Source: Alnus glutinosa
Taxonomy: Eukaryota; Streptophyta; Magnoliopsida; Fagales; Betulaceae
Length of the DNA stretch: 64,000 bases
Assembly (NCBI RefSeq): GCF_958979055.1
Contig: NC_084886.1
Coordinates: 994,501-1,058,500, forward strand
Direction of reading: 5' to 3'
Every line of letters begins with the position of its first letter. Position 1 is the stretch's first letter. The notes beneath the pieces are model-generated. The model ran no database searches and was not told where the DNA came from. It was given only the letters and a program-made list of their open reading frames with translations. Position numbers and translations under genes: made by a program. Positions 23,101 through 39,459 of this stretch are shown here, piece after piece.

Positions 23101-24752
23101 CTTTTTTTTAATTTTATTTTTTATAGCTAAAATGACGAGCTAGATGGAGCTATTTTTTGTCCATTTTTGCTATAGGGGTAGCCAAAATAACCTTTGGCTA
23201 GTCCAATAAGAGCATCTTCAGCAAGCTAGTCAAATGCCCCAAAATAGTCAAATTTGACTATTATCAAGTGTTTTTTCCAATCTAACAGATGAGACAAAGT
23301 GATTATTTTCCTTATAGAATGAACAGTGATCCCACTCTCTCTCCCACCAGACCTCTAGACCTCTCCGAATTCTCCTTCCAGACCTCTCCATTAGCATAAA
23401 CTTCCTTCTTCCATATTGAAAACCGAAGCCTTTAACTCATCAACCACAAACTTACAAGCATCCAACGCATCAGCTCGATGAACGGCCGAGATTGCAATGA
23501 AGACACTTGTTACTCCAACTGGAACTGGGCCCAGGCGGTGAGCAGCTGCGATGGAGTGGAGACTCCAGTAGGATCTAGCAGACGAACAAATGGATTTAAT
23601 GCAGCGGATTGCCATTGGTTTGTATGCCTCGTATTTCATAAAGTGTAATTTTGCTAGAATATTGAACTAGCGCAACACTTGTACGGTGTAGCTCAAAGAA
23701 TGTGTGGAAATTCAATATTTTTTTTTTTCAATCATGTTGACAAAAATATAATAAAAAAATAATGAGAAATAATATTTAAACGCAAGTAGAGAGTATAATA
23801 GAGAATCTATTGGAGAGAAAATAGAAAAAACAGTAGCTAAAATAGAGACTTATACTTTTTCAATAGCTACTTTGACTATTATTGCCGGAGATGCTCGAAT
23901 GCTCCGCATTAGATGTTTCAGCCATGCCAAAAAAAAAAAAAATCATGTGGCTTTTAACTTTTTCTAGTGCTGACTGAGTGACTGTTACATATAACGAGGT
24001 TAAAACAAAACCTAGTACATACGAAAAAACATTATAGGTTTCAACATACCTTGTCACCAGAGAATGATCAAACTTATGGTTAATGGGCTGTACAATCAGT
24101 GCACCATCTACACCTGCTTCTTTCATACACTGTGGATAGAAAGAAACATATACTGACAATAAATATTCGGCTAGATAGGGTAAAGATGTAATCAGTTCAG
24201 GTCCAAAAACTGTAAATTTCCAATATCTTTCCAGCAAATCCAAAGAAATTCCTCAAAGCATCATCGAATAAAGCATGAAGTACAGAGAGATAAAAATAAA
24301 TAAGTTGCATAAAAGGCATACCTCAAGTAAGAAATCGACATGTCCTGGCAAAGTGGGTTCTTGACCAGGAAAGTAAGGGTATTTATCCGCAGCCTTCACA
24401 AAGAAAGAAAGAAAAAATGCAAAATTTCGCTCACCCATGTCAGCTTTCTGAGAAACAAGAAAAGGATTTCCAGAAGTGCTTATATGTTGAAACAAAATCC
24501 AGGAATCGAGAGTGGTTTTTCACAACCTGTGGGGGTGAGTTTTACCTCTTGAGGAGATGCCCACACGTGCAAATGTGAATCTATTATTTTTGTGGGAGAA
24601 GGAGCTGTTTTATCTGGTCCACTGGTAGCCATTTTCGACGCAGAGATTGTGGGCTGGGATTTCTTTGAGAAATAGCCAAAGGGCCGTGGAGAATAATTGA
24701 AATGGTAAGGAGGCACTGGAAGTGAAAGCAGAGGCTTTAATCTCACTGCCAT
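20171..24752 (-). CDS. TIM-barrel metal-dependent hydrolase (amidohydrolase 2 family)
   Basis: Ten exons on the minus strand join in frame: 24752-24546, 24393-24322, 24129-24050, 22542-22443, 22360-22307, 21788-21711, 21438-21341, 21244-21187, 20658-20537 and 20327-20171 (TGA), giving 341 residues. The family (COG3618, L-fuconolactonase/2-pyrone-4,6-dicarboxylate hydrolase-like) is shown by the metal-binding HxH in DSHLHVW (His60, His62), GYRAVRFNPYLWP, LLDHLAFCKPP and the final metal Asp in MWGSDFPF (Asp291). The first 40 residues are Ser/Pro-rich, basic and lack acidic residues, so a plastid transit peptide is likely. The ATG at 24752 is the first in frame; a conserved internal Met lies at residue 41. 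The substrate is unknown. The third intron (24049-22543) is enlarged by a MoaE-like pseudogene and repeats. Confidence 0.88.
23210..23895 (-). mobile_element. Candidate nonautonomous transposon carrying a MoaE fragment
   Basis: The left end (GAGCATCTTCAGCAAGCTAG, near 23214) and the right end, read on the minus strand (GAGCATCTCCGGCAATAATAG), are similar terminal inverted repeats, each followed by TAGTCAAA. Between them lies the MoaE-like pseudogene. GAGCATCTCCAGC-type ends are common on plant MITEs. No clear target-site duplication is visible, and related GAGCACTCCAGCAAG words at about 23078 suggest several nested elements, so the boundaries are tentative. It lies wholly inside the third intron of the TIM-barrel hydrolase gene. 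Confidence 0.5.
23356..23642 (-). pseudogene. Molybdopterin synthase large subunit (MoaE/CNX6) fragment
   Basis: The minus-strand frame from 23639 matches the MoaE core: MAIRCIKSICSSARS, LHSIAAAHRLGPVPVG and ISAVHRADALDACKFVVDEL. Near 23417-23422 the frame breaks by one base, just before the conserved catalytic-lysine segment. The next frame continues the match (KKEVYANGEVWKENSE) to about 23362. Both ends of the protein are missing. MoaE with MoaD makes molybdopterin from precursor Z, but this piece lacks an intact active-site frame and a start, so it is a pseudogene. It sits antisense to the window and in the same strand sense as the host hydrolase gene, within its intron. Confidence 0.8.
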
Positions 24753-25053
24753 TCTGCCTACAAAGACTTCGACTTGGGGCTTTGGTGACAAAAAAATTGT
24801 CAAGTTTTTTTCGTAAAGTAGATGTAGTGGCGGCTTTGTGGTTGTTAGGTCGAACTGTAAAACGTACTGAGCCAGTTTGGTAACGAGGTTGAAACAATGG
24901 TTATACCAAAAAATATTATAGTAGGCCCCCTTTTTTTTTTTTTGGGTAATACGAAAAATTCATTGCTTCAAAAGATAGATACATATTAAAAAAAAAAAAA
25001 AAAAAAAGTTCTAAACAAATACACGAAGAAAAAAAAATTTAAGAAAAAAATAT
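24753..25053. other. Upstream region of TIM-barrel hydrolase gene
   Basis: This should hold the minus-strand promoter and 5' UTR of the TIM-barrel hydrolase. Poly-A/T tracts occur at 24929-24942 and 24988-25007. I see no clear TATA box that can be placed with confidence. Confidence 0.4.
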
Positions 25054-25701
25054 AAAAAAACCTCCTGAACTTGATTTTAAAATAGCCATATGAATTTTTA
25101 AGCGTGTTAAAGTGACTTATCAAACTATTAAAATAGACTAAAAATGTAATTTTTATTATATTTCTATAATATCCTTGACATGTCATATATTCCATTAAAA
25201 AAAAAAAAAAAATCTAAAGTGGTGACTCGAGCTACCCCTTTTGGGCCAATGAGGCCATCCCCATTTTGGTCAATGGGGGCAGTTGATCCAACCCCAAGGT
25301 CAATCTAAGGATGGCCGAACTACCCCCATGTTGCCATTTAGGGGTGGGTCAGGTCTTGGGAGTTGTTCAGCTAGCCCCAAATCAACCCTGGGTGGCACAA
25401 CAACCCTCATTGGCCAAAATAGAGTGGCTTGAGCCACTTCTTTCAATTTTTTTTTTTAATAATTTTTTCCTTGATTTTTAAATTAATTTTTTTAAATTTT
25501 TTAATATTTTTTTAATGAGGTATATGACACGTGACAAGAGTATTATATGAATATTTCGACAAAAGTTGCCCTTTTGGCACACTTTAATAATTTAATGGGT
25601 CATTTTAACACACTTTAATAGTTTGATGGGTCATTTTAACACATTTGAAAATTTATGAGACTATTTAAAAATCAGTTGTTAGTTTAGAGAGTTTTTTTTA
25701 T
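25054..25701. mobile_element. Hairpin MITE, family A (copy 2)
   Basis: The arms (starting near CCTCCTGAACTTGATTTTAA and ending near TTAGTTTAGAGAG) are inverted and share the family A words: ATTTCGACAAAAGTTGCC, GGCACACTTT and TAATGGGTCATTTTA. The core (25215-25440) is GC-rich with GGCCAA/GGGGGCA/GGGGTGGGTCAG blocks. A tract of about 40 bp is duplicated in the right arm (25580-25640). Ends lie in A/T runs, so the target duplication is unresolved. Confidence 0.65.
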
Positions 25702-25979
25702 ATATATTTTTTCCAAAAATTAAATAAAAAATGGCTATCTTTAGTAGGTAGAAAGTTGAGTCGTAGTGGTGACACTTTTGGACCAAATATGATTATATGA
25801 GTCATATTATTGTTTTGTTGAAATAATTGTTGTTGTTGTCCCACAAACCCTAGATAGCCTTTAGGTTAAATCTCATAAATCCAAATATCTCAGTTCTTCG
25901 AACTTTCTTGATGTTTAAGTTTCCCTTCAGCTTCTCTTGTGTGGAAGCCTGGAAGGATATTGTCAACTTGATCTAGATA

Positions 25980-26582
25980 ACTCATTTAACAAGGCATGTG
26001 CTTTCTTGATGTTTTCAGATTGATCCTAATCTCAAAGTTACTCAACTTATTATTGATAATTCTAGAAGACAGAACCTTGCCTCCCTTTCTAGGATTTTCT
26101 CTACTCACAATGTGGAACACATCCTTAAAATTCATCTCCCTTAGGTTCCTGCTGCCTGCTGCTGACAAGCTTATTTGGACACCCAACAAAAATGAGGATT
26201 TTTAAGCTTTGTTCATTCTACTCCAACCTCCTCCCTCATATAATCCTGTCCCTGTCATCCCCTCTTGCTACAATCTGTCTAGATTTTTTCTTCTTCATGA
26301 TGACCAAGAAATACTCTGCCCCCCTTTACATCTTAGATCCGAAAAATTCTTTAACACCTCTTTCTATTCTGTCACTTCTCTTGTCATTTGTAGAATATCC
26401 CCTTGGCCCCCGAGACACTTTGTAGTTTGAAGGTCAATCCATTGCTGCTTGGAAAAAAAATATCATATGACCCTTGACTCTCCTTAAGATTCAAACGGCC
26501 TCGGGCCATCATTTTCAACGCTATTGACTGGTTTGGCTTTAAGGAACTGATTAGGCTTAACTGCTTAAGTGCCGTAAAAAAA

Positions 26583-26671
<89 letters not shown>

Positions 26672-27260
26672 GATGCTATTAAGTTAGTTGGGAATGTGAA
26701 TCTGATCCCCACCCCCTTTGGGTTTCACCAAAATAGGTTTAGATGTTGCAGTTAAAGACTTGTTTTTTACCACAGTTGCGGTGGGCTTTGACCTTGAGGG
26801 CCTCAACCTCTTTAAAATATCATCTATTTGCTATCAAGTAATGTTATATACTGGATAAGCATTCTATTTTCATTTACCACATCAACTTTTGGAATGGAAA
26901 TGAGATACTTGTTGGGTATATAGCATTACTCTTTACGACTCTAATGTTGGCTAAGCATTGGGAGCCTTGCTTGCGGTCAACCCAACCTTAAAACTTAAGT
27001 TGGATAACATCATATTGGAGGGTAACTCTTTGGCAGTGTTTCTTGCTATTCAATCCAATAACCTCACCATGGATTTGAGGATTTCTCCCCTTGATCTCAT
27101 GAATCCTTGTCTCGTTAATAAGTTTCACAACTGGTCGACAATTGAAGTTTGCAAAAACGCTAACTTTTGCTCTCATCATTTAACACGTTGGGCCGCTTTT
27201 TCAAGATTCTTTAAAGACAACATAAATTTGTGTTTGAATATTTGTTTGAGATATTTGTAA
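25980..27260 (+). pseudogene. Decayed retroelement with RNase H-like C-terminus
   Basis: The sequence is broken into short frames that together resemble a plant non-LTR retroelement or RNase H-like protein. DKLIWTPNKNEDF near 26162 resembles the entry to the zf-RVT region. ILEGNSLAVFLAIQ and NFCSHHLTRWAA in the 26958-27260 frame resemble the RNase H fold of the RVT_3 type, which normally has GDS where this has GNS. Many stops and an (AT)n expansion at 26585-26668 interrupt it. It cannot encode a protein. Confidence 0.6.
26585..26668 (+). repeat. (AT)n microsatellite, about 42 units
   Basis: An uninterrupted AT dinucleotide run lies inside the decayed retroelement. It is likely highly polymorphic and able to form cruciforms. 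Confidence 0.95.
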
Positions 27261-27966
27261 TATTTTATGAGAGGTATGAAATCTTTTTAACATTATAGTT
27301 TTAGGCTAACTGTCCATTTAAAATGTTTATCTTCAATTAATTTTTTTTGGCATTAAGCAATGACAAAATAATCAATGCAATTTATCTGCTTGGCCAAACT
27401 CGTTTAAAAAAAATACATTGATTATTACTACGGTATTTCGTACAACCTCATATAAAATAAAATACATTCTTATTCTATAAAAAGCAATTATATGAATGGG
27501 TTTTTTTTTTTTTCCTACCCAATTACTATAAAAAGAAATTATACGGTATTAAAATTCACCGTATAACTTTTTTACAACGTGTTAACACTCTTCAATTACA
27601 TATTAATAAACATCAACAAATTATAAAAGAGTTATAAAATAATTATAGATTTAGCATTTTTCATATGCATTAATCCATATGATTGTTTAAAATCATAATC
27701 ATCATTTTCAAATTAAATAATTAAAGATATGATAATTGGATATTCCGTGGGGATTCCCGAGGATGCAATGGTCATTTGGGATAAAGCAAGCGGAAGTTTC
27801 GGTCATTTCGACACACACGCTTGTCAGTTGTCACCGTCTCTTGAACTCATTGTTCTCCTCCAACAACAACAACAACAGCAAAAACCCACCCGACCCGTTG
27901 CATTTGGCTTATCACGCACTCACTCACCTTAAACTCGCCAAAACACACGCACACTTCTCTCCCTCG

Positions 27967-33250
<5,284 letters not shown>

Positions 33251-35266
33251 TGTGGGTGTTTCTAGCTGTTTTATCTTTCCATTTCCGGCCTAATTTAGAG
33301 GGCTTTTCTTCGGATGAGTTCTACACCGAACTAGGAAGGATTTTTGGTTTATTTCAATCCCAGAGGGTATAGAGTTCTAGAATTGGTTGTAACCAGATTA
33401 GAGAATTCTTTGCTGAAGATTGAGGGTTCTTGAATACGGTGGAATTTTCATACATTATGTGCTCTTTTGAATCAGATGGCAATGCTGGATGTATACTTTT
33501 TGTTTTTTGCTTTTTAGTTGATCTCATAACCGCTGCTTTTAATGGGCGTGATGGGCCGAGCTAGCTAGCCTGCAGTTGGCTGGTCTATGTGGAACACCAC
33601 GGGAGTGAGTATCGTCAGTTTCCAACTTAAAGCTAGTCATTGAAAAGTAGCGCACGTGTTTTTTACATGCAATGTTCCACATAAATGTCAGGCGTACTTT
33701 CTCCACTGGAGCTGCAATTTGGTTTTTGTTGCTATGCCATTAACCCACTAAATTCTTCCTCCCCGCAATTAGTTTTCGAAAGCTAGTGCTAGTCCACGCG
33801 TATAGGATATTGAAAGTTTGATACATATCATAATGGGTGCACTATGATGGTCTCGTGCTCTGAATTTCCGGCCAAGTAGAGATTTTCAATAATTTTATAA
33901 TCTGAACTGCTAACCATTTCAATAATAAATAAATATGTAAGAGTTAAAATGGGGTTTATTTTTTGAGCTGTTTTTAACTGTTTGGATAGGTGGGCTTTTA
34001 TACCCATTTAAATATCCTACCAACAATTTTTTAAGATTCTGAAGTCAAAAGGCTAGCTGGAAGGTCACTTTGTATGCCTGAGCTGGGAGTACCACTTTCT
34101 AGAAAGAAAGAAATGCTCTTGGTTTGTTGGTTTGTTGAGATGGGGTCCGTAGCCATTAAAGTTGTGTCATAATTAAAGTTCATCCATTCTATTATCATTA
34201 TTTTCAGCAACACCCTTCTCCCGCAGCCTTATTGTCACCATCATAATCATTTTTAGAATATCTACCGTTGATATAGCGTTATTTATATTATTTAATAATA
34301 ACAACGTGCGAATATCTATTTATACTATTTAATAATATCTATTTTGGAATATCATTGTTTGCAAGGTTTTTTTTTTTAATATGATAAATTGACCCCCTAA
34401 AACATAATTTTTTTATTATCTTTGTTCACGTGACATTTTTACTTTTACTTTCCTTTTTTTCTTCTTTTTTTTTTAAAAAAAAAAAAAAAAAAAACTTTAA
34501 ACTAATTAGGAAACCATCTTACCACATAAGAAAGGCGGTTAAAAGTTATGTCTTGGGGTAATAAAAAATCATTTCTTATTATTTTTTCTTTTTTCTTTTT
34601 TCTTTCATACTAGAAATACTGATATTTTGATATAACTTGCAGAGAAAGTTGTGAGTTGTGAATAGGGATTGGCAATTTCCAACTTAGATGGCTATCATTT
34701 GGATTGTAGTTATGATAGGCTACTAATGGGGTTTATCTTTTCCAGAGAATACAAAAAATATTTAACGCCCAAACAAGTAGTGCTAAAATTTCTCTTTTTC
34801 CACTTTCAAATAAGTCTAGATTTCAATCATAAAAAATTATAAATGATAGAAGAAAAGTTACTTGGCAAAATTATTGGAATGTGTATTCACATCCCGCTTT
34901 GTTTTCTTTCTTTCAAAACCTTTCTTTGCATGCAAAATGCGATGTACCTGCGTGGCACCAATCAACACACGCCAGATGTAGGTGCAGGAGTCAGGCGATG
35001 AGCACGATTGTAGCAGACCTTGAAATCATTAAGAGCATTTTTAGTTGGCTCACTAAAATAGTTAAAAAGTTATTTTGGTGAGGCAGTTTGGTGAAAACAC
35101 ACAAAAACCACTCCCACCAACCTTACTATTATAACAAAAAAATAAATAAATTAGTGAATGAACATTACTCACGAATAATAGTGAGTAATGTTCACTCACC
35201 AAATTATTAAAAAATTATAAAAATTTGGTCATTTCTCATTCTTCTTCTTCTTCTTCTTCTTCTTCT

Positions 35267-35300
<34 letters not shown>

Positions 35301-35702
35301 CCATATACAACTCTGTTTCGATCTACAATGTTTTAGGTTAAAAGTGTATTTTTTTTTTTCTCTCTTAAACTACAATATTTCCACACTTTAGATATCTAGT
35401 ACCGTACAAATTTTTTGTTCACATATTCCAACAGGTTTTGTGGAATTGAAGGGGCATGTTTGGATAGCATTTTATTTTTGATTATTTTTTTTTAAAAAAA
35501 AAAAACACGTGTGTAGGTTTTTTAAATTTAAATTATACTCAAGATTTATCAAACTTTTTTCAATTTTGTCTCGGGTTCTCTAAACCATCCAATTTTTATT
35601 TTATTTTTATTTTTTTTCAGTATTCGTAATTTTAAACATAGTAAAGAATAATATAACATAATACAAAATTTTAAAAATATGACCATTAGAATAAGACAAA
35701 TA
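33251..35702. other. Intergenic stretch after CYP20-2
   Basis: The first 200-300 bp should be the CYP20-2 3' UTR. The rest is AT-rich with homopolymers, a (CTT)n run at about 35241-35270 leading into a T tract to 35300, and short imperfect inverted repeats near 35160-35200. No gene is supported. Confidence 0.5.
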
Positions 35703-35711
35703 TTAAAAAAT

Positions 35712-35854
35712 GGAAAATGCTAGATTTACAACACCAATACAACAACTGCACAACAACCCCTCACATGAGGGTGGATCCCACACACTAGGGCTCGCCCTCA
35801 TGTGAGGGGTTGTTGTGTAGTTGTTGTATTGGTGTTGTGCAAGAATCAAATCCC
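35712..35854. mobile_element. 143-bp hairpin MITE, family C (copy 1)
   Basis: An imperfect palindrome (ACACCAATACAACAACTGCA with its inverse, and CCTCACATGAGGG with its inverse) fills the element. It is bounded by the perfect 9-bp duplication TTAAAAAAT at 35703-35711 and 35855-35863. The size and duplication match the copy at 47253-47395. A 9-bp duplication suggests mobilisation by a Mutator-like transposase. Confidence 0.88.
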
Positions 35855-36048
35855 TTAAAAAATATGACCATTAGAGAAAGATAAACATTCAAAAAGATTA
35901 GATAAGTAAAGAATAAAGAAATTTGAAAAAATATTATTAAACAGAATAGTGATAGTGAATAGTTAAAATGGTAAGACTACTAAAAGTAAATTAAAGAAAG
36001 TAACTCACTTTAAAATAATAATAATAATAATTTTAGTGATAAATTTAG

Positions 36049-36610
36049 GGAAAATTATATTTTAGCCCCCCAAATTACCACCCGTTTTGCAACTAACCCC
36101 ACAAACTGTCAACACTCCGACTTCAACCTCCCAAACTACCAAAACATTTGAAAAATGCCTCATTTGGTAAAATATCTCCATATTACACTTGCCACGTGTC
36201 ATTTTTTTAATTTAAAAAAAATAAAAAAGTAAACTAAAAAAAACTTAAATTTTTATTTTTTTCAATTAAAAACTATAAAAATTAAAAACTAAAAACTAAA
36301 ATTTTATTATTTTTTTTAAAAAAAAATAGAAAGGAAGATATATATATTTTTTTTAAAAAAAAAGTAAACTAAAAACTAAAATTTTTAATTTTTTTTAAAA
36401 AATAAAATAAAACTTAAGTTTTTTTTTTAGTTTTTATTTTTTTAAAAAAATATTATTTTTTAATTGAAAAATAACTATGGAGATATTTCGCAAAATGTGA
36501 CATTTTTTTAAAAATTTTAATAGTTTGGTAAGTCTGAATCAAAGTGCTAGTAGTTTATGGAGCTAATTACAAAACGGGTAATAATTTAGAGATTAAACTA
36601 TAATTTTTCC
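36049..36610. mobile_element. Hairpin MITE with near-perfect 9-10 bp TSD, family D
   Basis: The left end GGAAAATTATATTTTAG and the right end CTATAATTTTTCC are inverted. Pairing continues through the arms (CAAATTACCACCCGTTTTGC against ACAAAACGGGTAATAATTT, and ATATCTCCATA against TATGGAGATAT). The flanks are TAAATTTAG (36040-36048) and TAAAATTTAG (36611-36620), a target duplication with one extra A. The centre is almost pure A/T. Confidence 0.75.
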
Positions 36611-36818
36611 TAAAATTTAGTGAGGCTTTAATTTAGGATGATAGGACTGGTCAAGATCAAATTAACGTTCATTCTGAAATTCTTCCGGAAGTTTTGCTTC
36701 ACTCCAAGTATTACCCGAAGTTTGGATGTATTCATCCGAAAATTTTGCTTGTGAATAATACTCTTGTAATTATTTCAACTCCGCATGTGCTTCGAGGAGG
36801 ATTCGATATGATACCGAC

Positions 36819-36959
36819 CACGTGACTTGTGGTGGACAATAAAAAGTAGAGAGAGAAAGAACAGGGTGGGCCCAGCCAAGTCAGTGGCCAGGACATAAGA
36901 CAGGGACGAGGGCCCCACGTGTACTGGCGGCTTTTGTGTAGCAGTGATTTGGACACGTG
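36819..36959. promoter_or_regulatory. Cluster of three CACGTG (G-box) motifs
   Basis: CACGTG occurs at 36819-36824, 36916-36921 and 36954-36959, in a locally GC-richer patch. G-boxes bind plant bHLH and bZIP factors. The neighbouring genes CYP20-2 and ACR both end toward this region, so it is not an obvious promoter of either. Confidence 0.4.
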
Positions 36960-36990
36960 TAAGGGAAGGCAGCAAACAACTAGGGATGAC

Positions 36991-37052
36991 AATTCTAGTC
37001 ATCATCATCTTATCAAATTAAACGGTGCCTAATTCTAGTCATCATCATCTTA
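36991..37052 (+). repeat. Tandem 40-bp duplication
   Basis: The 22-bp unit beginning AATTCTAGTCATCATCATCT occurs at 36991-37012 and 37031-37052, with 18 bp between. This is either a local tandem duplication or a small insertion footprint. Confidence 0.7.
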
Positions 37053-37393
37053 GCGTCTTCATTCTTTGTTTCTTCTTTATTTAATTTAATTTAATTTAAT
37101 TTTTTTTTTTTTTAAAAAAAAAGTGTAAAGCTTGAATTGTCATGGTGTTCATGTCATTTTGGCTGCCTACGAAAAGAATTTTGTCCTGTTTCGTCTACAA
37201 ATTATTTTAATTCTAATAATTGAGTTCCTTACCTCAATCATTCTTAACTTAATTCTAAATCTTATCCATAGGGTTGGCAGAAGAGAATTTGGGCTTTTAA
37301 ATTTGGAGTTGTCGTTTACTTTTGGTGTAACAGTTTTAAAACGTGTTATTTTAAAAAGAAAAAAATCGATTTCAAAATGTAGTTAATAAAAGG

Positions 37394-37569
37394 AGATATG
37401 ATATGTTTACAATATTTTTACAATTATTGTACAACTCTAACAATTTTTTTTTTTTTTTAAAAAAAAAAAAATCAACTATTGAATATGTAAGACTCACATG
37501 TATGAAAACATATCTAATTGTTAATTTGAAAAAAAGTTGTACAAATGTTGTAAACTTATCGTATCTCAA
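37394..37569. mobile_element. Small hairpin MITE
   Basis: The left arm GAGATATGATATGTTTACAA and the right arm, inverted as GAGATACGATAAGTTTACAA, continue pairing for about 45 bp around an A/T core. There is no coding capacity. A similar small inverted repeat lies at about 37715-37866. Confidence 0.6.
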
Positions 37570-37869
37570 ATAAAAATGTAATTTTAAAAAACGTAGCGTT
37601 TGGTAAAACAATAGTTCAGTATTTAAAATCGTTCGTTTCTTAAAACGCACAAATTGCTTGCGGTTTTGAAAACATAGATATTTTTAAACCGCTATTTTTT
37701 TTTTTTAGAAATGTTTGGTGTTATTATTTTTCACATCTATTGTACATCACTTTTACAAATCCACTATTGAATTTGTAAAACTCCCATGTGGTCCTATAAA
37801 TTTAATAGTGGATTTGTACGCCTCTCATACGAAGATGGATAAAAGATGTGCATGAAAATTAAATCAACC

Positions 37870-39459
37870 ATTTTTTTTTTTTTTTCCAAACATGCTCTCA
37901 AATGGGACATAATACGAGATTTAATTTAAAAAAATGTGTTTTTAACCTGCGAAATTGTGGGCAAACACACTGGTAGCAAATTAAAAGGTAATTTGTTTTT
38001 CCCAATTGAAAAATCCAACATGCATAGCATATTTTCACCTTGATATGTTGTTCTTGTTAATGATTGTAAGCACCTTCCTCTCGGGGATTGGCAGGTTGAA
38101 ATATACTGTCTATTGGGAAGGTAGTCGATGCACTGATCTCTCTCCAATGCGGTGATCCACCTATTATACTATGTGCGTCTCAATTCTTTTGTATCATAAT
38201 GGTCAGTGGGTGTCATGCAAATGGCCACTCTCCCTTGTACTTGAAGCTATAATTAAAACTATAAAGCAGCACATGTGATAGAAGAAACACATACAATTGA
38301 AACTAATCTAAAGTCTCAAAAGCATATCTTAGGCAGTAGAACTCTAAAAAGGAAAGCTGATAATCAAAATGGTGAAAGCAGGAGGTTTCACTCTTTCAGT
38401 ATTTTATAATTTTGTTGCTGATTTAGCAAGTGGGATCAAACAACTTGTATTGGTAAAATATTACAATAATAATAAACAAGCACTTACAAATGGAAGGGAT
38501 TTGGATCCGTGCAATGAGGATGCTTGTTGTTCAGCTTCATGTGAGAAATTGTTTGGATTCACTTGTTTGGGTAGGTGACCGGGGGAACTTGGACCCACCC
38601 ACCGGTTTGGGCTGCCTGAATGCTTGTCTGAGTAGGTGAAACCTGAACAGTCTCTCACATGAGCTTGCAAATTGCATATGCAATGGACAACTTCATTACA
38701 CGGGATTCAAATCCTAATAAAAAATTTGAAAACGAAAGTAGCAAAAGTGATAACCGGTTCACACAGCACTCATGCCACATGGAGTGCAGAAGGCTCAGTA
38801 GTGACCTTACCTACCATAGCACTAGTTGCCACTTAAAAAAATGTCCAGAATCAAAGCAACTTAGGAAGAACTTTTGCACATCATGACAAGTCATCAATCT
38901 GATCAGACTGTATTACTATCTTACAACCTAACTAAGCCACAGTTTCACAAAAGTACTTCTTTAATGAAAATTGGAACTAGTCAATCTCGGCGCCTCCCTT
39001 ATATCAGGGGATCGGGGTCCCCTTAATTAATTCAATATTTTTTTTTATGAATATCGTGGCCGTTTTTCACAAACAACAGAGCAATTTAAGCCGCCGTCTT
39101 TCTCATTTTTTCATGTCATTTTCTGCTTAGAACTTATCTGGCCCTTACAGAAGCCACAACAAAGAAAAATAAAAATATTTAGAAGTGAAAAAGCAGTTAC
39201 AGAACACTTCAACACCAAAGCATGCAAACAAGGAATATACATTGACCAAAAAATGCAGCTAAGAAATTGTACATACAGGAAACTTTACAAGTTGAAAGGT
39301 TGCAAGGTTGAGGCCTGACCAAGATCAACAAGGTAATCTCCTGAAACCTTTGGAGTGTGGTTCTAAAGGACAACCTACAACTACACTGACATTACTTAGT
39401 ACTTACAGGCATTGGAGAGAGCACTTTTTTTTTTTTTTTGTTTTTACCTAATTAACTGC
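37870..39459. other. Intergenic stretch 3' of ACR
   Basis: Apart from the doubtful Cys-rich frame at 38370, nothing is recognisable. The segment nearest 39459 is the minus-strand ACR 3' UTR and includes an A/T homopolymer at 39427-39439. Confidence 0.45.
38370..38578 (+). CDS. Uncertain small Cys-rich ORF
   Basis: A 69-codon frame ends with a Cys-rich tail (CNEDACCSASCEKLFGFTC). The N-terminus is not a convincing signal peptide, and the central YYNNNK segment is encoded by simple AT sequence. I do not recognise a family. It may be a decayed secreted-peptide gene or a chance frame. Confidence 0.2.
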
